Assembly (NCBI RefSeq): GCF_008704795.1
Contig: NZ_CP023690.1
Coordinates: 3,172,501 to 3,236,500 of the forward strand
Length of the DNA: 64,000 nt
Direction: 5' to 3'
From: Streptomyces spectabilis
GTDB lineage: Bacteria > Actinomycetota > Actinomycetes > Streptomycetales > Streptomycetaceae
Shown here one piece after another: positions 8,428 to 16,597 of the stretch. The position numbers and the translations under genes were made by a program. The notes under the pieces are model-generated. The model saw nothing but the letters and a program-made list of their open reading frames with translations, ran no database searches and was not told where the DNA came from. Numbering within the stretch: position 1 is the first letter of the stretch; the number at the start of each line of letters is the position of its first letter.

Positions 8428-9168
8428 TCAGCCGACCTTGGACTTGTAGCCGCGGCCCCACTGGAGGCCCCAGCCGTAGAGCCGGTCGAGCTCGGCCTGG
8501 AAGCCGTAGACGAACTTCACCTCGCGGCGCACGAGCAGCTCGTCCTTGACGTTCTCCAGGAGGACCACCGCGCAGGAGCGGGCCTGCGGCTGGCGCTCGT
8601 CCAGGTCGATCTCGATCCGCGGCCCGTTGCTGGGGTAGAGCGTGATCTTGGCGTGCGTGCGGTCGAAGGCCGGGGTCTGGTCGTAGATGTAGACGAACAC
8701 CAGGAGCCGCTTGATGGACTCGCGGTGGTCGAGGTTGACGTACAGCGTCTCGCCGGTCCCGGAACCGAACCGATCGTCGCCGCTGCCCTTCACATAGGGC
8801 GGCGAGTTCAGGCTCCCGAAGAAGTTGCCGAGCGGCTGCACCACGCCCTTGGTGCCGTCCGCCAGCTCGTACAGACAGCCGAGGTCGAGGTCCACATTGA
8901 CCATGCTCTGGGTGTGCGCCTGGACCTCTTCGGGCTGGAACAGCTTGAAGGGGTGGCGCAGCAGTCCGCCGCCGCCGCGCTTCTTGCCGATGAGGTCGGA
9001 GGTCCGCATCTGCCAGGACAGGTTGACGCGGAGGTTCCCCGTGGCCGCGCCCTGTTTGGTGAGCGAGACCATCGGATGCCGCTTGGTCAGCTCGATGGCG
9101 TTCGTCGCGGCCGCGCCCGCCGCGAAGTCCATCGCCCGCCCGGGCCGCAGACCGTCGAAGAAGCCCAT
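8428..9168 (-). CDS. TerD-superfamily (TerA-like) tellurium resistance protein
   Basis: 246 residues, start MGFFDGLRPGRAM. The sequence has a beta-sandwich character with DLDLGCLYEL, a central GSGDDRFGSGTGETLYVNL acidic segment, and FVYIYDQTPAFDRTHAKI, typical of the TerA/TerF branch of the TerD superfamily. These proteins are cytoplasmic and thought to work with TerC at the membrane in metal and stress sensing. The start at 9168 matches family N-termini and excludes an upstream open stretch of low quality. It lies downstream of and codirectional with the TerC gene, 239 bases away. Confidence 0.78.
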   Translation of the reverse strand: MGFFDGLRPGRAMDFAAGAAATNAIELTKRHPMVSLTKQGAATGNLRVNLSWQMRTSDLIGKKRGGGGLLRHPFKLFQPEEVQAHTQSMVNVDLDLGCLYELADGTKGVVQPLGNFFGSLNSPPYVKGSGDDRFGSGTGETLYVNLDHRESIKRLLVFVYIYDQTPAFDRTHAKITLYPSNGPRIEIDLDERQPQARSCAVVLLENVKDELLVRREVKFVYGFQAELDRLYGWGLQWGRGYKSKVG

Positions 9169-9407
9169 GCCTACCCCCCACTCGATGCCCCGGTGACCAT
9201 CCGCCCGCGCCCCCGGGGCGACCGGGGATTCGCACCCCAACAGCCGCCCCGCACAAGAGAGTTCCTCACCGGAGGCGGTGTCACACGTCTCTTTCAGTGA
9301 TCCGGATCTCACCGTACGGGAGCGCACGCACGCCACTGGCGGCGCCCCCGTGCGCCGGGGACGCCGCCAGTGCGGTGCTCGTGGTCCGGGCCGGGGCCCG
9401 GGGCCGG

Positions 9408-10556
9408 TCAGACGCCCGAGGAGAGCTCAGCCTTCTCGTCCGAGCCCGAGCCCTTTCCCTCGGCCGCCGCCAGCGCCCTGTTGCGGCGCACGGAGGACCA
9501 GAAGGAGGCGCCGATGAGGATGACGCCGATGGAGCCGGTGATGAGCTCGTGGATCTCGTACTGGATGGTGACGAGCAGCACCACGGCGAGGGCGCCGATG
9601 GCGTAGTGCGCGCCGTGCTCCAGGTACACGTAGTCGTCGAGGGTGCCCTGGCGGACCAGGTAGACGGTGAGCGACCGGACGTACATCGCGCCGATGCCGA
9701 GGCCGAGCGCCATCAGGACGATGTCGTTGGTGACCGCGAAGGCGCCGATGACGCCGTCGAAGGAGAACGACGCGTCCAGGACCTCCAGGTAGAGGAACAT
9801 GAAGAACGCGGCCTTGCCGGAGAGCTGGATCACGGAGACCTGCTTGCCCTTGGCCCTGGCCTCCTCCTCGGCCTCGTGCTCGCGCTCCTCCTCTTCCTCC
9901 AGCTTGTTCTCGAAGTAGCTGGAGAGGCCGCCCACGATGAGGTAGGTGATGAGACCCGCCACGCCGGAGATCAGGACGGTCTCCGCCTTGTCGGCGTGGG
10001 TGCCGCCGTGCTGGTGCGCGTGCTTGGCGAAGGTCATCGAGGAGACGAGCAGCACGATGAGCGCGATGCACACCGACAGCATGTCGACCTTGCCGAGCTT
10101 GGCCAGCGGGCGCTCCAGCCAGCCGAGCCACTTGATGTCGCGGTCCTCGAAGACGAAGTCGAGGAAGATCATCAGCAGGAACATGCCACCGAAGGCGGCG
10201 ATGGACGGATGCGCGTCCGTGACCAGCTGCTGGTACTGGTCCTTGTCGTTGAGCGCGAGCTTGACCGCCTCGATCGGGCCCATACTCGCGCTGACCGCGA
10301 CGATCACGACCGGGAAGACGAGGCGCATGCCGAACACGGCGATGAGGATGCCGATCGTGAGGAAGATCTTCTGCCAGAAGGCATTCATCTTCTTCAGGAT
10401 TCCGGCGTTGACCACCGCGTTGTCGAAGGACAGCGAGATCTCGAGGACGGACAGGATCGCCACGATCCCGAACGCGGTCCACCCCCCGAAGAGCACCGCT
10501 GCGACCAGGCCGAGCGCAGTGACTGCGAACGACCAGCCGAAGGTTTTCAGTACCAC
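9408..10556 (-). CDS. TerC/DUF475-family integral membrane protein
   Basis: A 382-residue polytopic membrane protein with about nine hydrophobic segments. The two family signatures are seen: EISLSFDNAVVNAG near residue 45 and LDASFSFDGVIGAFAVTND near residue 250, whose paired Asp residues are thought to bind metal. A highly charged cytosolic loop (ENKLEEEEEREHEAEEEAR) splits the protein in the middle. The GTG at 10556 puts the first membrane segment at once after the N-terminus. TerC proteins are the membrane anchor of Ter stress systems and have been linked to metal export. It is the gene after terD-B in the leftward series. Confidence 0.9.
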   Translation of the reverse strand: MVLKTFGWSFAVTALGLVAAVLFGGWTAFGIVAILSVLEISLSFDNAVVNAGILKKMNAFWQKIFLTIGILIAVFGMRLVFPVVIVAVSASMGPIEAVKLALNDKDQYQQLVTDAHPSIAAFGGMFLLMIFLDFVFEDRDIKWLGWLERPLAKLGKVDMLSVCIALIVLLVSSMTFAKHAHQHGGTHADKAETVLISGVAGLITYLIVGGLSSYFENKLEEEEEREHEAEEEARAKGKQVSVIQLSGKAAFFMFLYLEVLDASFSFDGVIGAFAVTNDIVLMALGLGIGAMYVRSLTVYLVRQGTLDDYVYLEHGAHYAIGALAVVLLVTIQYEIHELITGSIGVILIGASFWSSVRRNRALAAAEGKGSGSDEKAELSSGV

Positions 10557-10683
10557 TGGCTACCCAATCGTGTGTGTACGGGCTCCCCCGCGCCGTCCCC
10601 GGCCGCTTGCGCCGCCCGGGGGCATCCCGGGAACCCCGGCGGGCCGACCACGTCAGCCGTTTGGGGAACCTGGGCAGAGTCCT

Positions 10684-11259
10684 TTAGGAAACATTGACTC
10701 CGAAGTCTAGAGCGATGCCCCGGAGACCGGACGCGTACCCCTGGCCGACGGCGCGGAACTTCCATTCGCCGCCGTACCGGTACACCTCGCCGAAGATCAT
10801 CGCGGTCTCCGTGGAGGCGTCCTCGCTGAGGTCGTAGCGGGCGAGCTCCTGGCCGTCCGCCTGGTTGACCACGCGGATGAACGCGTTGCTGACTTGGCCG
10901 AATGTCTGTCCCCGGTTGTCCGCCTCGTGGATCGAGACGGGGAAGACGATCTTGTCGCAGTGGGCCGGGACCTTGGACAGGTCCACGAGGAGCGACTCGT
11001 CGTCGCCGTCGCCCTCGCCCGTGAGGTTGTCACCGGTGTGCTCGACGGACTCGTCCGGGCTCTTCAGATTGTTGTAGAAGACGAACCACTCGTCGCCCAG
11101 GACCCGGCCCGACTGGCACAGCAGGGCGCTGGCGTCGAGGTCGAAGGGGGCTCCGGTGGTCGAGCGAGCGTCCCAGCCGAGTCCGACCATCACCTGGGTG
11201 AGGTCGGGTGCGGCCTTGGACAGGGAGACGTTCCCTCCCTTGGCGAGTGTGACGCCCAT
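10684..11259 (-). CDS. terD: TerD-family stress protein (terD-B)
   Basis: A 191-residue TerD protein: [15 protein letters not shown] start, [25 protein letters not shown], the Ca2+-binding loop [12 protein letters not shown], and the end [16 protein letters not shown]...DFGVNVS. It is closely similar to the TerD at 22767-23342 and of equal length, so they are tandem paralogues now separated by the 11.35-kb mobile element. ATG 11259 is the only start that gives the conserved N-terminus. The 3' end differs from the attachment core at several positions, which explains why the element targeted the other copy. Expected role: cytoplasmic calcium-binding component of the tellurite/oxidative stress response. 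Confidence 0.93.
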   Translation of the reverse strand: MGVTLAKGGNVSLSKAAPDLTQVMVGLGWDARSTTGAPFDLDASALLCQSGRVLGDEWFVFYNNLKSPDESVEHTGDNLTGEGDGDDESLLVDLSKVPAHCDKIVFPVSIHEADNRGQTFGQVSNAFIRVVNQADGQELARYDLSEDASTETAMIFGEVYRYGGEWKFRAVGQGYASGLRGIALDFGVNVS

Positions 11260-11355
11260 GATCGTGTCCTCCCCGGGGTGGTGCCTGCCGTTGGGCTGCC
11301 GCCGCGCCCGGGCCGGCGGCCCGGGCGTGACGGCGGGTCTTGCGGTGCCGAGCGC

Positions 11356-11389
11356 GTCCGGCGCCGCACACGGGTGTGCGGCGCCGGAC
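11356..11389 (-). terminator. Displaced terminator of the original terD-A gene
   Basis: A perfect 15-bp stem (11356-11370 with 11375-11389, starting GTCCGGCGCCGCACA) around a CGGG loop. It lies just below the displaced terD 3' end at 11417, so before integration it would have sat directly behind terD-A. Confidence 0.75.
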
Positions 11390-11416
11390 GGCTTGGACTT
11401 GCGGACTGCTCGGCTC

Positions 11417-11436
11417 AGACGTTGACGCCGAAGTCC
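11417..11436. other. Left attachment site (att core, displaced terD 3' end)
   Basis: The 20-bp sequence AGACGTTGACGCCGAAGTCC is identical to 22769-22788. On the minus strand it encodes DFGVNV followed by a TGA stop, the last residues of TerD, but without the rest of the gene. It is therefore the remnant 3' end of the original target gene, left behind when the element inserted. Bases on either side differ between the two copies, which sets the length of the shared core. Confidence 0.88.
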
Positions 11437-11557
11437 GTACCCTACCTGATCAGGGCTTATAGCACCCCTGATCAATAGAGCCAAACGGCCAGGTCAGAGC
11501 CTACATGCCCCAACTACTCTTCGGGGCGTTCCGGTCTGTTTCCGTTGCTTTGTGGGC

Positions 11558-11581
11558 ACCGTGCTGACTTGGTGCTGACTC
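11558..11581 (+). repeat. Left arm-type repeat pair (GTGCTGACT x2)
   Basis: Two direct copies of GTGCTGACT (starts 11561 and 11572) spaced 11 bp, one helical turn. The 24-bp unit is 21/24 identical to 22700-22723 at the other end of the element. Position and spacing suit arm-type binding sites for the tyrosine integrase. The rest of 11437-11594 holds no gene. Confidence 0.6.
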
Positions 11582-11594
11582 CTCATGCCAGGCA

Positions 11595-12773
11595 CTAGAC
11601 CTTGATCCCTGACAGCTTCGACAGCCTCAACAGGTCCGCGTTGCTCCTGCGGTGCAGGGACGACAGCACGCGGAACACCTCCCGCCCCATCGGATGGATG
11701 CGGGCGAACTGTGGGGCGACATTCCATGCGATCGACAGATTCTCCAGGGCGCCGTCACGGTCCCCTGTGTCGAGCTGCGCCCGTGCCGCGTTGATGTACG
11801 TCGGCGCCACTCGGGTAGCAGGCATCCCCGCCAGAGCGGAGGCGAGGTCATCAGTCAGGGCCAGGGCTTCATGTGGCCTGCCGAGGTCCACACAGGTGGC
11901 CAATCGGTGCGTGAACACGTTCTGCGGGCCGACCGTCAGGCCGTGTACGTCCAGTTCGCGGCTCATCCCTTGGGCGGTAGCCAGAGCCGACCTGATGTGT
12001 CGCTCTGCTTCCCGCTTCGCTTCCTTCTTGTCCTTGAGCCTGCCTGCCAGGGTCATGCCGCGAAGGTTGAGGATGCATACGGCGATGTCGCGGTCGGTGC
12101 TGTCGAGTGCTCCCTGGGCCTTGGCAATGGCCCTGTCCACGAGGCTGAGCCCGCGTTCAACGTCTCCGAAGTTCAGGTACGTGCCTGCACGGTCCCGGGC
12201 CGCTACAGCTTCACCCAGCGGGTTTGGTTGCTGTTCGACGGCCCATCGCTGCCGAGTCACGGCCAGCTCTGCCATGTCCATCCAGCGATGCCGCGCGGCG
12301 AGCCAATAGACGGTGCTGTAGACGTCCGCGAGCACCATCCAGGCTTCGGGAGTGTTCGCGGCGTGTGCGTGCGTCGTGGCGTCCCTCAATAGCTGGGGAA
12401 GCATAGGAAGGAGCTTGGCGACATCGACCTTCTTGCGGTACCTGTCCGCCGCACCCATGGCGGCGCTCAACCTGCTTTCCTCGACCGCCCCACGGTCGGG
12501 CAGGTCGTAGTCCCTGATGGCCGCTCGCAGGTCTTCCAGTGGCTGCTTCGCACGTCGTGCAACCGATGACGTTCCCATTACCTCGGCCATGGACAGTCCC
12601 ATGGGTTTGCCGACCGCAGCCGCTACCGCAGGCGTAAGCGTGCGGTCCCCGACTTCGATCTTGGAGAGAAGAGAGACCGAGATACTTGCTTTCTTAGCGA
12701 GCAGGGCCTGTGACCAGCCGCGTTCCTTTCGGAGCGCCGCCAGATTGGCGCCGGGGGGGAGATCAGTGCTCAT
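11595..12773 (-). CDS. XRE-family regulator with TPR-like C-terminal domain
   Basis: 392 residues. An N-terminal helix-turn-helix (residues about 9-65: ALRKERGWSQALLAKKASISVSLLSKIEVG) is followed by a long helical region with TPR-like character (TYLNFGDVERGLSLVDRAIAKAQ, ARAQLDTGDRDGALENLSIAW). This architecture is common in Streptomyces and recalls peptide-responsive RRNPP regulators. It lies at the left end of the element and diverges from a run of small rightward genes, whose expression it probably controls from the 161-base gap between them. ATG 12773 begins MSTDLPPGAN. It may be the element's lifestyle switch or a cargo regulator; the second, shorter XRE gene at 19197 is the better immunity repressor candidate. 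Confidence 0.8.
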   Translation of the reverse strand: MSTDLPPGANLAALRKERGWSQALLAKKASISVSLLSKIEVGDRTLTPAVAAAVGKPMGLSMAEVMGTSSVARRAKQPLEDLRAAIRDYDLPDRGAVEESRLSAAMGAADRYRKKVDVAKLLPMLPQLLRDATTHAHAANTPEAWMVLADVYSTVYWLAARHRWMDMAELAVTRQRWAVEQQPNPLGEAVAARDRAGTYLNFGDVERGLSLVDRAIAKAQGALDSTDRDIAVCILNLRGMTLAGRLKDKKEAKREAERHIRSALATAQGMSRELDVHGLTVGPQNVFTHRLATCVDLGRPHEALALTDDLASALAGMPATRVAPTYINAARAQLDTGDRDGALENLSIAWNVAPQFARIHPMGREVFRVLSSLHRRSNADLLRLSKLSGIKV

Positions 12774-12934
12774 GGGCTCAGTCTTCCTCGCGGAAATGGG
12801 TCCTGTCAGCCATCGTCACAGGTGGTACGGGTCCCCGCACACCCGATGTGCAAACTCTGTGCAAGTTCCGTTCCGTGCAGGGGCGTTGACTGTGTGTAGA
12901 TGCCAGTCACCGACGATGCGACAAGGCGGAAGCG

Positions 12935-13177
12935 ATGAGACAGGCAACGGAGTGGGAGCCCGGCACCCCGGTGTTCGATAAGGGCAGTCAACTGGTTGGC
13001 GTTGTCGCCAAGCAGCAAGGGTCGAAAGTGACCTTGAAACGACCATCCGGGCTTCGCTGGGAGACTCGCGCCGTTGCCGTCCGCGCGGCGAGTGACAGGG
13101 AGAAGCTTCAACTTAAAGCACTGGCCAGGCATAACCGCAACGTGCGCGGCCTCGCCACCATCGGCGGCAGGCGATGA
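12935..13177 (+). CDS. Small basic hypothetical protein
   Basis: 80 residues, MRQATEWEPGTPVFD start. The N-terminal half (PVFDKGSQLVGVVAKQQGSKVTLKRPSG) has alternating hydrophobic residues and glycines like a small beta-barrel (SH3 or PRC-type), and the C-terminal half is basic and helical. I recognise no family. It is the first gene of the rightward cargo set and overlaps the following membrane-peptide gene by four bases (ATGA). The likely promoter is in 12774-12934, where a TTGACT lies about 45 bases before the start. Confidence 0.7.
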   Translation: MRQATEWEPGTPVFDKGSQLVGVVAKQQGSKVTLKRPSGLRWETRAVAVRAASDREKLQLKALARHNRNVRGLATIGGRR

Positions 13178-13311
13178 GCCGGTTACGGGGCTGGAGGGTC
13201 ACCCACGACGGGGCCTTCTGGGGCGGGGTCCTGGCCCTGCTGACGTGGGGAACCGTCGTTGCGCTCCTGGTCATGGCCGCTGCCGGGAAGCTCACCCCAA
13301 CACAACCATGA
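13174..13311 (+). CDS. 45-residue single-pass membrane peptide
   Basis: A very short gene, supported by ATGA overlap with the preceding stop and a TGA at 13309. It has a basic N-terminus (MSRLRGWRVTHDG), one strongly hydrophobic segment (FWGGVLALLTWGTVVALLV, then MAAAG), and a polar tail KLTPTQP. It could be a membrane-bound effector (for example superinfection exclusion or a toxin) or a precursor whose C-terminal residues are released as a signal. No family recognised. Coupling to the 80-aa gene and placement opposite an XRE-TPR regulator make a shared function likely. Confidence 0.6.
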   Translation: MSRLRGWRVTHDGAFWGGVLALLTWGTVVALLVMAAAGKLTPTQP

Positions 13312-13477
13312 GTTCCCACTCCCCGCTGGCTAGGTGAGGCTCCCCAGCGGAGAGCGGGGCACAACGCCCGGCCGGTCGCACGCCACCGTGAAGCGGAGTC
13401 GGCCGGTCGGGTCAGCAAGTGCGGTACGGCCCGGCCATTCGGCCTAGCTGCCTCCACCACCAAGGGAAGGGAAGCGC

Positions 13478-13990
13478 ATGACTGTCGTACTGGACAGCCC
13501 CACGCGGACACTGCTCCGCGACCCGGAGACGCTCCTCAACGCGGTACGCCCGCACATCAGGGAGTACACGTACAACGTGCTGGAGAGCCCCGGATCGGTA
13601 GGCGTCACCATCTGGGAGCGCGAAATCAAGCTTCTGATGCGGGACAACGTCATGGTGCGTGACATGGCGGAACGCATCCTCGGGCAAGCGATCGCGTACA
13701 CCCTCACGGCCATGGAGCGCCGAGACGTGCACATAGGCGTGGGCAAGACGGTGGACATCGGCGTCCATCAGCTCATCCTCGACACGCCCGTCTACTTCGC
13801 GCTCTGCGAGGTCTACAACGGCGGCAAGTACAAGCACCACGCGCCACTGATCGAACGCCGCAGGGACGGGCTTGTGGGCCGCACTGCCGAAGTCATCCGA
13901 GAGAACGGGTTCGCCGTGGATGAGGAGCTGTGGGCCATGGATGACCCTGACTGCTCGCCGTGCGACGACAAGGTGCCCGACAGTCACTGA
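13478..13990 (+). CDS. Hypothetical protein, DxGxHxxILxT-type
   Basis: 170 residues, MTVVLDSPTRTLL start with GGGAAG-like Shine-Dalgarno bases (AAGGGAAG) seven bases upstream. Central residues include RDMAERILGQAIAYTL and KTVDIGVHQLILDTPVYFALCEVYNGGKYKHHAP, which resembles a Streptomyces protein group with a conserved D-x-G-W/V-H-x-x-I-L-x-T stretch and a later His pair. The paired His and Cys residues could bind metal, but the function is unknown. The last 10 residues (CSPCDDKVPDSH) add a CxxC motif. It lies between the membrane peptide and the methyltransferase, in a run of four rightward genes. Confidence 0.68.
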   Translation: MTVVLDSPTRTLLRDPETLLNAVRPHIREYTYNVLESPGSVGVTIWEREIKLLMRDNVMVRDMAERILGQAIAYTLTAMERRDVHIGVGKTVDIGVHQLILDTPVYFALCEVYNGGKYKHHAPLIERRRDGLVGRTAEVIRENGFAVDEELWAMDDPDCSPCDDKVPDSH

Positions 13991-14062
13991 CCCCCGCTAG
14001 AGTCCCCTGCCCCGCACAATGGGGCAGGGGCCCAACCTCAACTAGGCGCAAAGGAAGCTCTG

Positions 14063-14731
14063 TTGGCTGCTCAGCACAACATCGACAACGAACGCGAACT
14101 CTGGGACCAGTACGCCAACAGCAAGAGCGTGCAAGGCTCAGTCAACGACTCGCCCCCGGTCTTCTGCTGGACGCAGTACCAGGGGCATGGGCCGGGGCCG
14201 GAAGTGCTGGGGCAGCCAACAACCGCTCTTGAGATCGGATGCGGCACCGGACGGGCCGCCGCGTTCCTCGCGGAACAAGGCGTGAAAGTCACAGGTGTTG
14301 ATCTCTCACCCGTCATGGTGGACAACGTCACCCAGCGGTGGGGCTCGCTCGGTGCTCGGTTCGTCTGCGCGGAGGTGCTGGAGCACCTGCGCGAGAACCC
14401 GGAGACGTACGAGGCGATCTATTCGATCTTTGGGGCGGCCTGGTTCGCCGACCCCGCGCGCCTCTTCCCCTTGGTGGCGCAGCGGCTCACTCCCGGCGGA
14501 GTCTTCGCGTTCTCGCAGCCCCCCGCCATCCCAGGCGCCTACGGGCCGCAAGGCATGTACAAGGGTGGGTTTGCGGGGAAGGCGCTGTTCACCTACCGCT
14601 ACAGCTACACCCCACGGAAGTGGGAGAGCCTGCTTCTGCGGGCCGGGTTCGAGAAGGCGGAAGTGTGGGTTCTCGACGCCCCTGAGCCTGACCACATCGG
14701 GACCTTGATTGGTCGTGCTGTGCTGAGCTGA
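14063..14731 (+). CDS. Class I SAM-dependent methyltransferase
   Basis: 222 residues with the Rossmann methyltransferase signature: motif I EIGCGTGRAAAFLA at residues 57-70, acidic motif II in VTGVDLSPVMVDNV, and a post-motif region RLTPGGVFAFSQPPA. It lacks the NPPY/DPPY motif of DNA adenine methyltransferases, so a small molecule or protein substrate is more likely. The start is TTG at 14063, with AAGGAAG six bases upstream; the first ATG would be too far downstream and would lose the N-terminal helix. Last gene of the rightward cargo set, closed by a strong hairpin at 14748. Confidence 0.82.
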   Translation: MAAQHNIDNERELWDQYANSKSVQGSVNDSPPVFCWTQYQGHGPGPEVLGQPTTALEIGCGTGRAAAFLAEQGVKVTGVDLSPVMVDNVTQRWGSLGARFVCAEVLEHLRENPETYEAIYSIFGAAWFADPARLFPLVAQRLTPGGVFAFSQPPAIPGAYGPQGMYKGGFAGKALFTYRYSYTPRKWESLLLRAGFEKAEVWVLDAPEPDHIGTLIGRAVLS

Positions 14732-14747
14732 GCCGAAGCAAAGCAAG

Positions 14748-14776
14748 AACGCCCCGGCCATCCTGGCCGGGGCGTT
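14748..14776. terminator. Bidirectional terminator between methyltransferase and DUF3987 genes
   Basis: A 13-bp perfect stem (AACGCCCCGGCCA with its complement at 14764-14776) around a three-base loop, followed by TCTTTGG. It separates convergent genes ending at 14731 and 14788. Confidence 0.8.
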
Positions 14777-14787
14777 TCTTTGGTTGG

Positions 14788-16194
14788 TTAGAGGAGTGCT
14801 CGGAAGGGGTTGGCGTCGAGCGGTTCCGGGCGCTTCGGTTCGGGCGCGGGCTCCGGGGCCTGCCTGGGAGTCGAGCGGTAGGCGTCCATGCGGACCACCG
14901 TGGCGCGGTTCTGCTCACGCTGAGAGTTGGCCGGCCGCGACACAGAGCGACGGGAATCGTCACCGTTCAGGTCACGCTCCGCGCTGGCCGGCTGAGCCTT
15001 TGAGTGACCGGAATCGTCACCGCGGAGCGTCAGGACCGTTTTCGGGCGACCGGTCTTCCCTTCCCGTTCCACGGTCACGACGATTCCGGGGAGTGCCTTG
15101 ACCTCTTCGGCCGTGGCTCCCACGTACGGGAGCACCTGGGAAGAGGTAGCCCGACCGCCGTGCAGTTCGATCCGGGCGCGGACCTTGTCAGCGAGGCTGA
15201 GCGGCTGCCGCTTCACCTTCGGAGCGTCGGTTCCCTTGGTGATCCGTACGGCGTCCTGGACGGAGCGGCGCACGAGCGAGAACGCGGCCGACAGCATTTC
15301 GTCCGTGATGATCTCAGAGCATTCGGAGGCCGCGAGGCAGGCGGCCACCCTGAGCGTCTGCTCTGCGGTGCGTTCGATGAAAACGGCCTGAGCTTCCGGC
15401 AGAGTCTCGCCCAAGATGCGGGCGTACCGGCGGACGGTCCGCCACAGCGGCCGGGCGTCCTCGGAGAGCGTGATCACGCGGGGGCGGGCGGTGGCCCACC
15501 CGTAAGCGTCGGACAGTTCGGAGCCGTCCACCTTCGGCAGGCTCACGCGGTCGTCATCGAGCATCGGAACCGATCCGAGCAGGAACGGCAGGATGCGGTT
15601 GTAGGAGCCTCCGGCCGCGTCAGACGCACCGATGTACTTGACCCATTCCGTGGGCGTGATGTGGCAGTGCATCACCAGGGCCGGGGACTCGACTACCTGA
15701 GCCTCTTCCTTGGTGGTGTTGCGAAGCGGCGCCCCATCGAAGCAGGACCGGAGCTTGCCTGTGTAGGACGCATCCCGTTTCACCCTGCGAAGCGTTTCGC
15801 TCCACTCCTCCTCACATACGAACGCCCTCACATCACGCCCGTGTTCGGTCTCCTCCGTGGCCTCCTGTTGCTCCCACAAGTGGTTGACCAGACTGGCCCC
15901 GGACGTGATCCCGGAAGTCGTATGCGTCGCCAGGAAGCGACCCAAGCTCTTGTCCAGGACGTGAAGCGCGGCCCGCAGCGCGGAGCCTTTCCCCCTGCCC
16001 GTTCCGGCGACCAACGCACTCCACAGGAGTACGGGCCGGGCGGAGCCACGGGACGACACCTTGACCGTGCCTCCGATGGCGGCCGACCACATCGATAGGG
16101 CGGCCACGTACACCCCCAGGGCGTCCGCTTCCAGGAACGGGGAGATCTTGCGGACGGCGCGGCCGATGGGACCGTACAGAACGGGGGTGTTCAT
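14788..16194 (-). CDS. DUF3987-family P-loop protein (replication helicase-like)
   Basis: 468 residues. The N-terminal half has a Walker A-like loop AGTGRGKGS (residues 63-71) and matches what I know of the DUF3987 group, helicase/primase-associated ATPases found in plasmids and phages. The region around HCHITPTEWVKYIG and GGSYNRILPFLLGS continues the fold. The C-terminal 120 residues hold a winged-helix-like part (ADKVRARIELHGGRATSSQV) and a disordered Arg/Pro/Glu tail. No primase catalytic motif is present. ATG 16194 overlaps the preceding stop as ATGA, so it is coupled to the small upstream gene. Probable role: replication of the element, perhaps with the Rep at 19996. Confidence 0.75.
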   Translation of the reverse strand: MNTPVLYGPIGRAVRKISPFLEADALGVYVAALSMWSAAIGGTVKVSSRGSARPVLLWSALVAGTGRGKGSALRAALHVLDKSLGRFLATHTTSGITSGASLVNHLWEQQEATEETEHGRDVRAFVCEEEWSETLRRVKRDASYTGKLRSCFDGAPLRNTTKEEAQVVESPALVMHCHITPTEWVKYIGASDAAGGSYNRILPFLLGSVPMLDDDRVSLPKVDGSELSDAYGWATARPRVITLSEDARPLWRTVRRYARILGETLPEAQAVFIERTAEQTLRVAACLAASECSEIITDEMLSAAFSLVRRSVQDAVRITKGTDAPKVKRQPLSLADKVRARIELHGGRATSSQVLPYVGATAEEVKALPGIVVTVEREGKTGRPKTVLTLRGDDSGHSKAQPASAERDLNGDDSRRSVSRPANSQREQNRATVVRMDAYRSTPRQAPEPAPEPKRPEPLDANPFRALL

Positions 16195-16583
16195 GCTGCC
16201 TGTGCTTCCTCGTGAGTTGATTGGTTGTGGGCCGGGGTGGCGTTGCGCCAACGGCCGTTGTCCTTGACCTGGGCGTCTGGGTTGTTGCTGTTCGGCAGGC
16301 ACAGGGGAACGGTGTCTCCACCATCGGACGGGATCACGGCGGCCCGGGTCCGGGCGTCCCTGGCTCCGCCTACCTCCGCAGTGCGCTTGACCTGAGCCAC
16401 GGTCACGGGATCGGTGGTCACGATCCCCGTACGGCTCTTGCCCCTGGGGGTAGTCCACGTGACCCAGCTTCCCGGCGCGTAGTCGCGCTTGCTCGGTTTC
16501 GCTCCGGCCCCGTAGCCCTTGGCGCTCTTCCACAGGGCTGAGTCAGTGGGCCGGGGGTGATGGCCACGCCTGGCGGCCGTCAC
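16191..16583 (-). CDS. Small hypothetical protein, SH3-like
   Basis: 130 residues if translation starts at GTG 16583, 14 bases behind the previous stop; no clear Shine-Dalgarno helps, and an earlier start overlapping the upstream gene is possible. The centre (GSWVTWTTPRGKSRTGIVTTDPVTVAQVKRT) has the spacing of a KOW/SH3-like nucleic-acid or protein binding strand pair. No family recognised. It is coupled at its 3' end to the DUF3987 gene, so it may be an accessory replication protein. Confidence 0.55.
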   Translation of the reverse strand: MTAARRGHHPRPTDSALWKSAKGYGAGAKPSKRDYAPGSWVTWTTPRGKSRTGIVTTDPVTVAQVKRTAEVGGARDARTRAAVIPSDGGDTVPLCLPNSNNPDAQVKDNGRWRNATPAHNQSTHEEAQAA

Positions 16584-16597
16584 CGTGGGCGCGGCGC

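Noticed and set aside
10684..10710. A third att core at the end of terD-B
   Set aside because: The terD-B end is similar but differs at several positions from the 20-bp core, so it is paralogy, not a further attachment site.
14063..14731. DNA methyltransferase of a restriction-modification or BREX-like system
   Set aside because: No NPPY-type motif, target recognition domain, endonuclease or partner genes.
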